From Bacteroidales bacterium (GTDB taxonomy: Bacteria > Bacteroidota > Bacteroidia > Bacteroidales > UBA7960), in contig SLSG01000258.1 in the NCBI GenBank assembly GCA_007130545.1, forward strand, positions 1-17,681: a stretch of 17,681 nucleotides of DNA. Reading direction: 5' to 3'. Position numbers and translations under genes: made by a program. Of the stretch, positions 7,173 to 14,509 are shown piece by piece. Position 1 is the stretch's first letter, and every line of letters starts with the position of its first letter. The notes beneath the pieces were generated by a model, which searched no databases, had not been told where the DNA came from, and was given only the letters and a program-made list of their open reading frames with translations.

Positions 7173-8126
7173 TTACCGTCCGAAAACCGAAATGGAAAAA
7201 TATTTTCTTGGATTGTTCTGTATGTCCTCCAGCAACAACTCCAGCTGCCGGGACGAAGACTCAAGGTTCTGATAGAGCTGGGCATCGGTGACCAAAAGTC
7301 CCAGGCTGCCCTCCCCGCGATTGACCTTCTCCATGGTAAGTGCCAGTTCGCCGAGAGAGGCGCGGGCTTGCTCCATGGTGGTGGCAATATCCCCGGATAC
7401 CAGGCTGTCGCTGAGCTGGGAAAAGTTTTGCAGTATGCGTTCGATGGACTGGTTGTTCTCTTCAATGGTCCGGGCAATTGAGGCGGTATTGCGGATGATG
7501 CCTGAAAGGTCTCCGGCCCCTTTTGACAGGGTGGTATCCAGGACCAGACTGGCATTTTCCAGCCTGGCAAGGGTGGTGGAGAGGCTGCCTATTCCCGAAG
7601 TGAGTTCCTCCCTGGCCAGGGGGGTCATGATTTGGGAGATGATTGCCAGGGTGGTGTCCATACGGGCCAGCAGGCTTTCGGCCTGGTCCCTGATCGGCAT
7701 GAATTGACTGACGGCCTCGTCTGCAAGGGACGGCTGGTATATGCCGGCAAGCGTATCCCCGGCAGCAAGAAGCGAGGGTGTGTCCCCAAGCCTTATTTCG
7801 ATCTCCCGGGCCCCGATCAGCCCGGAAGGCACCAGGCGGGCAACCGAGTTTGCGGGGATGTCGATCTGGTTGCCGATCAGGCATTCCACCAATACCCTCC
7901 CGCTCCGGTCGGGATGGAAGGAGATGCGCTTGACCTGTCCGATCGCTACCCCGTTCAATGATACCGGGTTGGATTCAATCAGCCCCGTCACCTCATCATA
8001 AACCACAAAAAAGTGCAGTTGTGTTTTAAATATGTCCCTTCCCTTCAGGTAGTTAAAACCCCATATGAACAGGAACATGGTGGTAACGGCCAGTATGCCC
8101 AGTTTGACTTCTCTACGTATTTTCAA
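7173..8126 (-). CDS. MCE-domain (MlaD-like) lipid transport protein
   Basis: 317 residues. An N-terminal membrane anchor (about 9-27) is followed by one MCE/MlaD domain at about 38-115, with VTGLIESNPVSLNGVAIGQVKRI and a later SGLIGAREIEI typical of the family. The rest, about 140-290, is a long helical and probably coiled-coil region. MCE proteins form hexameric rings or tubes that ferry phospholipids across the periplasm between the membranes, energised by an MlaE/MlaF ABC transporter; none is encoded in this window. It lies between the amidase (42 bases upstream) and dacB (17 bases downstream) in one minus-strand unit. The start is a TTG at 8124-8126, because no in-frame ATG precedes the conserved KIRREVKLG anchor. 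I withhold the symbol mlaD because orthology to the E. coli Mla system cannot be shown here. Confidence 0.9.
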   Translation of the reverse strand: MKIRREVKLGILAVTTMFLFIWGFNYLKGRDIFKTQLHFFVVYDEVTGLIESNPVSLNGVAIGQVKRISFHPDRSGRVLVECLIGNQIDIPANSVARLVPSGLIGAREIEIRLGDTPSLLAAGDTLAGIYQPSLADEAVSQFMPIRDQAESLLARMDTTLAIISQIMTPLAREELTSGIGSLSTTLARLENASLVLDTTLSKGAGDLSGIIRNTASIARTIEENNQSIERILQNFSQLSDSLVSGDIATTMEQARASLGELALTMEKVNRGEGSLGLLVTDAQLYQNLESSSRQLELLLEDIQNNPRKYFSISVFGR

Positions 8127-8168
8127 ATTTGCAAACTTTAAATGAAATGATTTATCCGACCACCTGGG

Positions 8169-9431
8169 TCATTGATTGGAACCCTGTTGGCTTAAAAGTC
8201 GGATGGCCTCTGAGGGTGAAATGCGTTCTTCGTTGACAAAAGCCACCACAAAGGCATCCCGGAAGCCAGCTTCATGGACCCTCGCCTGCAATGCGGCCGC
8301 ATCTTCCAGGCTGGATTCATTGCCCACAGTATATTTATACAGGCCTTCATGGAAATACCAGCCCACATTTTGCAAGCCCCTGAATTCCGGTGCATTGAGC
8401 GGCCGTTCCTCGCTGGTGCTGGCAAATTGCACACGGAAAACGATCCTGTCTCCCGCATCGCTTTCCGGAGCCGAAGGTGAATCTTCAGGTGTTGCAGCTC
8501 CAGAAGCTGCAGAAGCAGCAAGGGTCGTGTCCATCACTTGTCCGGCAGGTGCGGCCTGTCCGGATGGTTCGGTCTGTGCGGAAGGGGTGCCCTGTCCGGG
8601 AATATCCTGGTTGTTTGCATTGTCCCCATAGGCATAGTGGCGCCTGGCCGCTGCCAGGGCATCCTGCTGCTCCTTGTAGTCCCTGAACGCCCGAAATACC
8701 GCTGAGGCGATATGGGCCTGACCAGCCTCAGACGCCAGGTATTCCTCTTCCCTGGGGTTGCTCAGAAAACCGGCCTCCACCAGGATCCCTGGCATGGTGA
8801 CCTGGTAAAGGACGAGGAAGCCTGCCTGCTTAACACCCCGGTCTACCCGTCTGGCTCTTTCCCTGAACTGACCCTGTACCATCGAAGCCACGGCAAGACT
8901 CTGGTCCAGGTAAGCATTCTGGTAAAGTGTGAATATGATGTTGGCTTCCGGGGAGTGGGGGTCGAAGCCCTCATAGGTTTCCATATAATCTTCCTCAAAA
9001 AGAATGGAGGCATTTTCCTTGCGGGCCACTTCCAGGTTGGCCTGGCTGCGGTGCAGACCCATAACAAAGGTTTCCGTGCCGGTCGCAGCAGTGTTTCGGG
9101 CACTGTTGCAATGGATGGATATGAACAAGTCTGCCTGGTTCTCATTGGCGATCTGTGCACGCCGCCACAATTCCACGAACTCATCGGTGGTTCGCGTGTA
9201 CACCACCTTCACATCAGGCAGGTGTTCCTTGATGTATTCCCCGAGCTTCAGGGAAATGGCCAGTGTGATGTCCTTCTCCCGGACCCGCCTGCCCACTGCT
9301 CCGGGGTCCCTTCCCCCGTGTCCGGGGTCAATGACCACGGTGTTCACAAAACCCCGGCGGTCTGCATGGGCGGGCTCCGGGAACTGGGCCAGCAGGGAAA
9401 TAATACCAAAAAAAAGAATCAAACGTTTCAT
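8169..9431 (-). CDS. N-acetylmuramoyl-L-alanine amidase (Amidase_3) with C-terminal SPOR-like domain
   Basis: 420 residues. A signal peptide (about 1-23, ending AHA) is followed by an AmiC-type zinc amidase domain at about 29-255. Zinc ligands are H38 (DPGHGG), E52 (REKD) and H107 (SIHCNS); the catalytic glutamate is E219 (VEAGFLSN). Residues about 138-178 form the helical insert that, in AmiB/AmiC enzymes, blocks the active site until an activator such as an EnvC/NlpD-like protein relieves it. A low-complexity Gln/Ala/Pro/Ser linker (about 270-330) leads to a C-terminal region with FRVQFAST, GWYFHEGLYKYTVG and FRDAFVVAF, resembling a SPOR domain, which binds glycan strands stripped of peptides at the septum. 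The enzyme cleaves the bond between MurNAc and the stem peptide, mainly during cell separation. It is the first gene of the amidase / MCE / dacB unit and is divergent from lptD. Confidence 0.93.
   Translation of the reverse strand: MKRLILFFGIISLLAQFPEPAHADRRGFVNTVVIDPGHGGRDPGAVGRRVREKDITLAISLKLGEYIKEHLPDVKVVYTRTTDEFVELWRRAQIANENQADLFISIHCNSARNTAATGTETFVMGLHRSQANLEVARKENASILFEEDYMETYEGFDPHSPEANIIFTLYQNAYLDQSLAVASMVQGQFRERARRVDRGVKQAGFLVLYQVTMPGILVEAGFLSNPREEEYLASEAGQAHIASAVFRAFRDYKEQQDALAAARRHYAYGDNANNQDIPGQGTPSAQTEPSGQAAPAGQVMDTTLAASAASGAATPEDSPSAPESDAGDRIVFRVQFASTSEERPLNAPEFRGLQNVGWYFHEGLYKYTVGNESSLEDAAALQARVHEAGFRDAFVVAFVNEERISPSEAIRLLSQQGSNQ
8539..8607 (-). repeat. 18-base tandem repeat in the amidase linker
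   Basis: Four units start at 8539, 8557, 8575 and 8593, each opening TGTCCGG or TGTGCGG on the plus strand (TGTCCGGCAGGTGCGGCC is the first); the last is partial and diverged. The period is six codons. On the coding strand it gives the hexapeptides GTPSAQ, TEPSGQ and AAPAGQ in the linker before the SPOR-like domain. Copy number could vary between strains without breaking the reading frame. Confidence 0.7.
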
Positions 9432-9480
9432 CTGTAATGGGCTTGATAATTCCGGTTCCCCAAAATATGCTTATTTTGAT

Positions 9481-9488
9481 TAGTTTTG
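9481..9488 (+). promoter_or_regulatory. Bacteroidota -7 promoter element for lptD
   Basis: TAGTTTTG is an exact match to TAnnTTTG, 69 bases before the proposed TTG start of lptD. That implies a leader of about 60 bases containing the inverted repeat at 9507-9535. No good -33 TTG is seen. A promoter for the divergent amidase must lie in the same 126-base gap, but I see no full match on the minus strand. Confidence 0.4.
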
Positions 9489-9506
9489 TCCCGGATGGGT
9501 GCTTTG

Positions 9507-9535
9507 ATAATAACGGATTGCGACGCGATTATTAT
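9507..9535 (+). promoter_or_regulatory. Inverted repeat in the lptD leader
   Basis: ATAATAA (9507-9513) pairs perfectly with TTATTAT (9529-9535), and an inner CG/CG pair (9514-9515 with 9526-9527) extends it with one bulged A. It lies between the predicted promoter and the lptD start, in the gap shared with the amidase operon. It could be an operator for one or both units, or a weak AT-rich RNA hairpin. The repeat is seen directly; a role is inferred only from its position. Confidence 0.4.
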
Positions 9536-9557
9536 ACAAAAATAACATTAAATCAAG

Positions 9558-12338
9558 TTGTCTGCCAAATCGGGGATTAAGTTTTCGGTCCTGCTCATTG
9601 CCGCTTTCTGCCTTCTGCCGGCGATACAGGGACAAATTCCTGTTGTTCCTGAAGGAATAGCCCCCCAGGGTGTTCAGCAGCCCCCCCGGGGTGTTCAGCA
9701 GCCTGGAGGGTTCACGGACACCATTCCCCGGGCCATGCCACCAACCGAGGCCCTTCCAGGTGACACTTTGCCACCAATGGCGGAACGACAGACCGGGTCA
9801 GGCGTGATCCTGGATGCGCGGGTGGACTATTCAGCAACAGATTCCATTTTCTTTGATGTGGCCGGACAGAAGGTCAGGCTATACGGGGATGCAGACCTGA
9901 AATATGACCAGATACACCTGCAGGCGGCATTTGTAGAGATCGATTTCCGGAAAAACGAGTTGTTCGCAATGGGCATGCCGGATTCCCTCGGTATTATAAG
10001 GGGAAATCCGGTTTTTACAGAGGGACCGCAAAGCTTTGAGTCGAAGGAGCTCCGATACAACTTTGAGACGGAAAGGGGGCGCACGGTCGATGTGATCACC
10101 GAGGAGGCGGACGGGTATTTGCACGGGGGTGTGGTGAAGATACAGCCAGACCGGGTCGTGCATGTGCAGGACGGGAAGTACACCACCTGTGATGACCCGG
10201 AACCACATTTCCATATTGCCTTCAGAAAAGCCAAGATGATTCCGGATGACAAGATCGTATCCAGTGTGGCATTTCTTGTGATCGAAGGGGTACCCATGCC
10301 CCTTTTCCTGCCTTTCGGCTTTTTCCCGAACAAAAGGGGGCAGGCGTCCGGTATTCTGATGCCATCATACGGGGAAAGCGCTGAACGTGGTTTTTACCTG
10401 GAGAATGGCGGGTTCTATTGGGGAATCAACGACTACCTGGACCTTTCGCTGCGGGGTGATGTTTATTCGAGGGGCAGCTGGGGCCTCCAGCTTGGTTCGA
10501 ACTACAGGGTCAGGTATCGCTATTCGGGCAATCTGAACCTGAGATATGCGGTCAACATACAGGGAGAGCGGGACCTGCCCGGCTATGCCAGGAATCGTGA
10601 CTTCCGCGTGGTATGGAGCCATAACCAGGATCCCAAGGCAAGGCCCAACAGTACTTTCAGGGCCAGCGTGAATGCCGGCAGTTCTCAGTCCAGCCGGTTC
10701 AATCCGATCTCAGACCAGGACTATCTGACCAACACTTTTTCATCCAATATCTCCTATACTGCATCCTGGGCCGGACGATACAATTTTTCGGCCAATGCCC
10801 GCCATAGCCAGAACACCCTGACCCGGACGGTGGACCTGAGCCTCCCCGAGCTGGCCTTCAGTGTGAACCGCTTTTATCCGTTCAGGAGAGCGCAGGTAAG
10901 CGGTCCCACCCGGTGGTACGAGGACATCAACATGAGTTACAATATGAATGCCCGCAATGAGTTGCGCACATTGGACTCTCTGCTGTTTGAGCCGGAGACC
11001 TGGTCGCAATTGCGCAGCGGGGTCAACCATGTCATACCGATCTCCTATTCCACCCAGGTGCTCAACCACTTGAACCTGAACAGCAATATCAACTACAATG
11101 AACGCTGGTACTTTCAGACCATTGAAAAGTCGTGGGATGAACAGGCTTACACCATCCAGGGAGGCGATACGATTTACGGAAGGGAACGCATAGACACGAT
11201 CCCGGGTTTCCGTGCCGCCAGGGATTTTAACGTATCCACAGGCATGAGCACCAGGCTCTACGGGATGATGCAGTTCAGGAGGGGACCTGTCCGGGCTGTC
11301 CGGCATGTGGTAACGCCCAGTATTAGCCTGTCTTACCGCCCGGATTTTGCAGATCCCTTTTGGGGTTACTACCAGACTTACTACAACCCCAGGCTTGACA
11401 GGGAGGTAAGGTATTCGGTTTTCGAAGGCGGGATGTATCCCGGTCCACAGGCAAACCGTTCCGGCAATATTGGGTTCAGCCTCACGAACAACATGGAGAT
11501 GAAGGTGCGAAACAGGAGGGATACGTTGGACGGAGAGCGAAAAATAGCGCTGATCGATAATTTAAGCATTGCCGGAGGTTATGACCTGGCCAGGGATTCA
11601 CTGAATTGGTCTGACATCAGAATCAGCGGGCGTACCCGGCTGTTCGGAGACCTGAATATCAATTACTCCAGCTCTTTCACAATCTACGCCAGAGACTCCG
11701 TAGGGAATTACATTGACCGTTATATCTGGGAGGATGGCGGAAAGTACTTTCAACTGAATAATACGAGCTGGTCATTTGCGCTGACCTACACCTTCCGGTC
11801 GCGCAATGGGGGACAGCAACCCGGGGCAGGAGGTATGCAGACCCCGCCCGGCGGTATGCAGGGCCCGCCCGAAATGAATGCCCATGGTTTGCCTGATCAA
11901 CCCGGGGCGATGGGGGGTGGGCTGCCTCCGGAAGACGGACCCGGATCAATCGAAGCCCCCGCGCATGGCATTGACTATACGGTTCCCTGGTCACTCAACC
12001 TGAACTATTCATTTATGTACAATTCCCGTTACCTGCATGCCATCAGGAATTATGACAGAGATGTGATACAAAGCCTTGGGGTTTCCGGAGATCTCAGGCT
12101 GACACCCAAATGGCGAATCGGTTTCCGCTCAGGTTTTGATTTCAGGCAGAAGGAGTTTACCTATACCTCCGTGGATGTTTACCGGGACCTCCATTGCTGG
12201 GAGATGACACTGAATTGGGTGCCTTTTGGCTATATGAAACGCTATATGTTCACCATACGGGTGAAATCATCGGTTCTGCAGGATCTTAAGCTTACACGGC
12301 AGACCCATCATCTTGACCGGGGTTTCCCTGACTTTTAG
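9558..12338 (+). CDS. lptD: LPS-assembly outer-membrane protein LptD, Bacteroidota type
   Basis: 926 residues. A signal peptide (about 1-25, ending IQG) is followed by a Pro/Gln-rich stretch, an OstA/LptA-like periplasmic domain at about 80-210 (VDYSATDSIFFD, VRLYGDADLKY), and a long beta-barrel. The block YTTCDDPEPHFHIAF and GVPMPLFLPFGFFPNKR...SGILMPSYGES is characteristic of LptD in this phylum. The barrel shows many alternating strands rich in Tyr, Asn and Arg. In the family LptD, with a lipoprotein plug LptE, takes LPS from the Lpt bridge and inserts it into the outer leaflet; no lptE is visible here. Only single cysteines are seen, not the two disulfide pairs of E. coli LptD. The start is TTG at 9558: an in-frame TAA lies at 9549, and the next residues give a proper charged and hydrophobic signal peptide. 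It is divergent from the amidase operon. Confidence 0.92.
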   Translation: MSAKSGIKFSVLLIAAFCLLPAIQGQIPVVPEGIAPQGVQQPPRGVQQPGGFTDTIPRAMPPTEALPGDTLPPMAERQTGSGVILDARVDYSATDSIFFDVAGQKVRLYGDADLKYDQIHLQAAFVEIDFRKNELFAMGMPDSLGIIRGNPVFTEGPQSFESKELRYNFETERGRTVDVITEEADGYLHGGVVKIQPDRVVHVQDGKYTTCDDPEPHFHIAFRKAKMIPDDKIVSSVAFLVIEGVPMPLFLPFGFFPNKRGQASGILMPSYGESAERGFYLENGGFYWGINDYLDLSLRGDVYSRGSWGLQLGSNYRVRYRYSGNLNLRYAVNIQGERDLPGYARNRDFRVVWSHNQDPKARPNSTFRASVNAGSSQSSRFNPISDQDYLTNTFSSNISYTASWAGRYNFSANARHSQNTLTRTVDLSLPELAFSVNRFYPFRRAQVSGPTRWYEDINMSYNMNARNELRTLDSLLFEPETWSQLRSGVNHVIPISYSTQVLNHLNLNSNINYNERWYFQTIEKSWDEQAYTIQGGDTIYGRERIDTIPGFRAARDFNVSTGMSTRLYGMMQFRRGPVRAVRHVVTPSISLSYRPDFADPFWGYYQTYYNPRLDREVRYSVFEGGMYPGPQANRSGNIGFSLTNNMEMKVRNRRDTLDGERKIALIDNLSIAGGYDLARDSLNWSDIRISGRTRLFGDLNINYSSSFTIYARDSVGNYIDRYIWEDGGKYFQLNNTSWSFALTYTFRSRNGGQQPGAGGMQTPPGGMQGPPEMNAHGLPDQPGAMGGGLPPEDGPGSIEAPAHGIDYTVPWSLNLNYSFMYNSRYLHAIRNYDRDVIQSLGVSGDLRLTPKWRIGFRSGFDFRQKEFTYTSVDVYRDLHCWEMTLNWVPFGYMKRYMFTIRVKSSVLQDLKLTRQTHHLDRGFPDF
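9663..9704 (+). repeat. 21-base tandem repeat near the LptD N-terminus
   Basis: Two adjacent 21-base units encode PQGVQQP (residues 36-42) and PRGVQQP (43-49), differing at two bases. They lie just after the signal peptide, in a Pro/Gln-rich segment before the OstA-like domain. The high nucleotide identity suggests a recent duplication in a flexible linker. Confidence 0.75.
11829..11870 (+). repeat. 21-base tandem repeat in a Pro/Gly/Met loop of LptD
   Basis: Two units encode GGMQTPP (residues 758-764) and GGMQGPP (765-771), within a disordered loop at about 750-802 made mostly of Gly, Pro, Met and Gln. The loop sits between two predicted barrel strands (FALTYTFRS before, PWSLNLNYSF after), so it would be exposed on one face of the outer membrane. 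Confidence 0.7.
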
Positions 12339-12345
12339 GTCAGGG
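12326..12345 (+). terminator. Hairpin overlapping the lptD stop codon
   Basis: CCCTGAC (12326-12332) pairs perfectly with GTCAGGG (12339-12345), with a TTTTAG loop that contains the lptD stop TAG (12336-12338). No T-run follows on the plus strand, so this may be a 3' stabilising hairpin or Rho-dependent end more than a classical terminator. It mirrors the arrangement at the end of the symporter gene. Confidence 0.45.
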
Positions 12346-12397
12346 GTGAATCAGACCACGTAAATTGAATTGTGCAAAAAGATTGGTAAAAAAGCCC

Positions 12398-12430
12398 TTG
12401 TTTAAAAAAAAAGTTGAATATTTGCATTTG
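12398..12430 (+). promoter_or_regulatory. Candidate promoter for the 12462-14968 gene run
   Basis: TTG at 12398-12400 and TGCATTTG at 12423-12430 (one mismatch to TAnnTTTG) are 22 bases apart, close to the expected 19-21. The region down to the ATG at 12462 is very AT-rich. It would drive the unknown membrane protein, the DUF3822-like gene, rsmD and possibly coaD. Confidence 0.35.
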
Positions 12431-12461
12431 GTTTTTAACAATATTAAAACAATAAACTCGG

Positions 12462-13046
12462 ATGAAGACAGCAATTCAGATCGGTTTGGCCCTGGTTATC
12501 GTGGTACTTGTTTATTTTATCTACGAAAGCGTAATGGAGCCGGTGCGTTTCAACCAGGAAGTGGCACGCAGAGAGGCCATGATCATTCAACGCCTGAGGG
12601 ATATCCGCGCTGTGCAGGTTGCCCACCGCGCCCGTTACCAGAAATTCAACGGTGACCTGGACTCCCTGGTTAATTTTGTGAAAAACGATTCGCTTCCCAT
12701 TATCATGGCTATTGGTACCGTTCCCGATACCCTGACGGAAACAGAAGCTGTCCGACTCGGCGTCGTCAGAAGGGATACTATGTGGATCCCGGCACGTGAC
12801 AGCCTGTTGGCCCGTGCAAGGTATCCGGTTGATTCCATGCCTTATGTTCCCAAAAGCGGAGGAAAACGATTTACGATGGAATCCGGCATAATCGAAAGGG
12901 GACTTGTTAAGCTGCCTGTTTTCGAAGCATTTACCATTCCCGAGCATTATCTGGCCGACCTGGACCGCTGGCGTGTCTATTACACCCGTGAACTATTGCG
13001 TGTTGGTTCTCTGGTCGAAGCCTCGATTGACGGGAACTGGGAATAG
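12462..13046 (+). CDS. Membrane-anchored protein of unknown function
   Basis: 194 residues; I do not recognise a named family with certainty. One N-terminal membrane segment lies at about 5-22 (IQIGLALVIVVLVYFIYE) with a short cytoplasmic start MKTA. Next comes a charged helical stretch at about 28-62 (RFNQEVARREAMIIQRLRDIRAVQVAHRARYQ), and then FNGDLDSLVNFVKNDSLPI. This order (anchor, helix, a DIRAVQ...Y turn, then DSL..FV) recalls pseudopilins or PilN/PilO-like proteins, but there is no prepilin-peptidase cleavage site. The C-terminal part (about 85-194) has predicted strands and ends in EASIDGNWE. No signal cleavage site is evident, so it should remain in the inner membrane facing the periplasm. 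The DUF3822-like gene follows after 9 bases, suggesting the two proteins work together. Confidence 0.7.
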   Translation: MKTAIQIGLALVIVVLVYFIYESVMEPVRFNQEVARREAMIIQRLRDIRAVQVAHRARYQKFNGDLDSLVNFVKNDSLPIIMAIGTVPDTLTETEAVRLGVVRRDTMWIPARDSLLARARYPVDSMPYVPKSGGKRFTMESGIIERGLVKLPVFEAFTIPEHYLADLDRWRVYYTRELLRVGSLVEASIDGNWE

Positions 13047-13055
13047 TCCCACGCC

Positions 13056-13928
13056 ATGTCTGAGACCTTGGAAAGTTCAATCCGGATCATTGACCGTGAT
13101 TTTTCAGCGGAATCAGAAAACAAGGAAATTTTATCCATCGAGCTCCTGCCCGGTGGATTTTCTTTTGCCATTCTGGATGCTTCCACATTCAAATACCAGG
13201 TGCTGATATCTGGTGTGATGAGCAGGAAAGACAATGAACCTTCCGGCCCTTCCTGTCTGATGGATGCCGACCCTGAAATCCGCAGCCTGCTGGACCGGGC
13301 ATACCTCAAGACCACCATTGCCTGTTTCACCCCCCGCCTGACCCTGCTGCCAAATGAGGTGTTTCTGAAGGAAGACCAGGAATCCGCCCATCGTTTTGCC
13401 TGCGCCGTTCCGTCTGAACATGCCATCAGGATTGATCGTCTGAATAATTTGCAGGGTTACGGGGTTTATTCATTGCCGTCGGATCTTGTGGTGCAGCTTG
13501 AAAGGAAGTTTCCCCGTCACCGCCTGTGGCATTCAGGCGGCGTGCTGATTGAGAATACGCTTGCAACTGCACGCCTGGAGAACTGGCCTGGTGACGTGGT
13601 CTTGCACATCCGAAGGTCTTTCTTTGAGGTGTTGCTATTGGACAGGAAAAGGCTGGTATATTACAATGCATTCAGGTACAATCAGTTTGATGATTTGATG
13701 TATTTTCTTTTTTATGTACTGGAGCAGTTCCGGCTGGATCCCAAATCAAGCTGGGCAATCCTCAGTGGAGAGGTCGCGATGGACTCGCCGGAATTCCTCA
13801 CCCTGGCCAGTTATTTCGGGAAGGTCTCCTTTACCTCCCGGAACGATGCCTATAAATATAGCTCGGAATTCGACCAATACCCCCACCATTATTTTTTCAA
13901 CCTGCTTAATCTGAATTTTTGCGGATAA
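13056..13928 (+). CDS. DUF3822-like protein, probable actin-like (ASKHA) fold
   Basis: 290 residues, similar by recall to the Bacteroidota family DUF3822 that sits upstream of rsmD. No function is established. The pattern looks like a two-lobed actin-like ATPase fold of the PilM/T2SSL kind. An N-terminal strand pair is at about 26-41 (LSIELLPGGFSFAILD). A second set of strands begins GDVVLHIRRSFFEVLLLDRK at 179, followed by RLVYYNAFRYN. A helix leads to ILSGEVA at 235-241, where actin-fold proteins have their glycine-containing adenosine motif. The acidic residues expected of an active ATPase are not obvious, so it may bind without hydrolysing. There is no signal peptide or membrane segment, so it is cytoplasmic. 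It starts 9 bases after the membrane-anchored gene and overlaps the rsmD start by 10 bases. The fold is inference. Confidence 0.75.
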   Translation: MSETLESSIRIIDRDFSAESENKEILSIELLPGGFSFAILDASTFKYQVLISGVMSRKDNEPSGPSCLMDADPEIRSLLDRAYLKTTIACFTPRLTLLPNEVFLKEDQESAHRFACAVPSEHAIRIDRLNNLQGYGVYSLPSDLVVQLERKFPRHRLWHSGGVLIENTLATARLENWPGDVVLHIRRSFFEVLLLDRKRLVYYNAFRYNQFDDLMYFLFYVLEQFRLDPKSSWAILSGEVAMDSPEFLTLASYFGKVSFTSRNDAYKYSSEFDQYPHHYFFNLLNLNFCG

Positions 13929-14449
13929 TCGGAGGAAAATACAAGCGAAAAGTCCTGCGAACGCCAGGCAACCTTCCGGTCAGACCGACCACGGACCTGG
14001 CCAAGGAGGCCCTTTTCAATGTGTTGAACAACCACGTTGATTTTGAGGGGCTCCGGGTATTGGACTTGTTTGCCGGTACCGGGAATATCTCATTGGAGTT
14101 TGCATCCCGGGGTGCGGTGGGTTTGGTGGCGGTTGAGAAAAACCCCCGGTGTGTGGATTTTATCAAACGCATGGCCAGGGAACTGGAATTTAATGATATG
14201 CTGGTCATACGGGGGGATGCCATTGGCTTTCTGGAGAAGGCCAGGCTCAGCTTTGACCTGGTATTTGCCGATCCACCCTACGATTTTGACAGAATAAGGG
14301 ACATTCCCGACCTGGTTTTTGAGCTGGGACTGCTGGAAGATGAAGGCTGGCTGGTCCTGGAGCATGGACCCGCTACTTCCTTCAGCGAACATCCAAGGCT
14401 GGTAGAGAAAAGAAAATACGGCCGGGTGCACTTCAGCTTTTTTCGCTAA
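13919..14449 (+). CDS. rsmD: 16S rRNA (guanine(966)-N(2))-methyltransferase RsmD
   Basis: 176 residues, normal for RsmD. The protein opens MRIIGGKYKRKVLRTP...RPTTDLAKEALFNVL, the characteristic start of the family. The SAM-binding motif I is DLFAGTGNISLEF at 49-61, the acidic VAVEKN follows at 70-75, and the catalytic DPPY is at 118-121. RsmD methylates N2 of G966 in 16S rRNA of the small subunit. The start is a TTG at 13919-13921 inside the end of the DUF3822-like gene, overlapping it by 10 bases; no other start preserves the conserved MRIIGG. The overlap implies translational coupling and a shared mRNA. Confidence 0.93.
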   Translation: MRIIGGKYKRKVLRTPGNLPVRPTTDLAKEALFNVLNNHVDFEGLRVLDLFAGTGNISLEFASRGAVGLVAVEKNPRCVDFIKRMARELEFNDMLVIRGDAIGFLEKARLSFDLVFADPPYDFDRIRDIPDLVFELGLLEDEGWLVLEHGPATSFSEHPRLVEKRKYGRVHFSFFR

Positions 14450-14509
14450 ATAGCGTGCATTCTTCTAAAATTGCTACATTTACAGGCAATGACCAAACAG
14501 CGCAAGGAA

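Noticed and set aside
12365..12655. A 96-codon plus-strand frame overlapping the start of the 194-residue protein
   Set aside because: It starts in the AT-rich promoter region and continues out of frame through a better-supported gene; no domain is visible.
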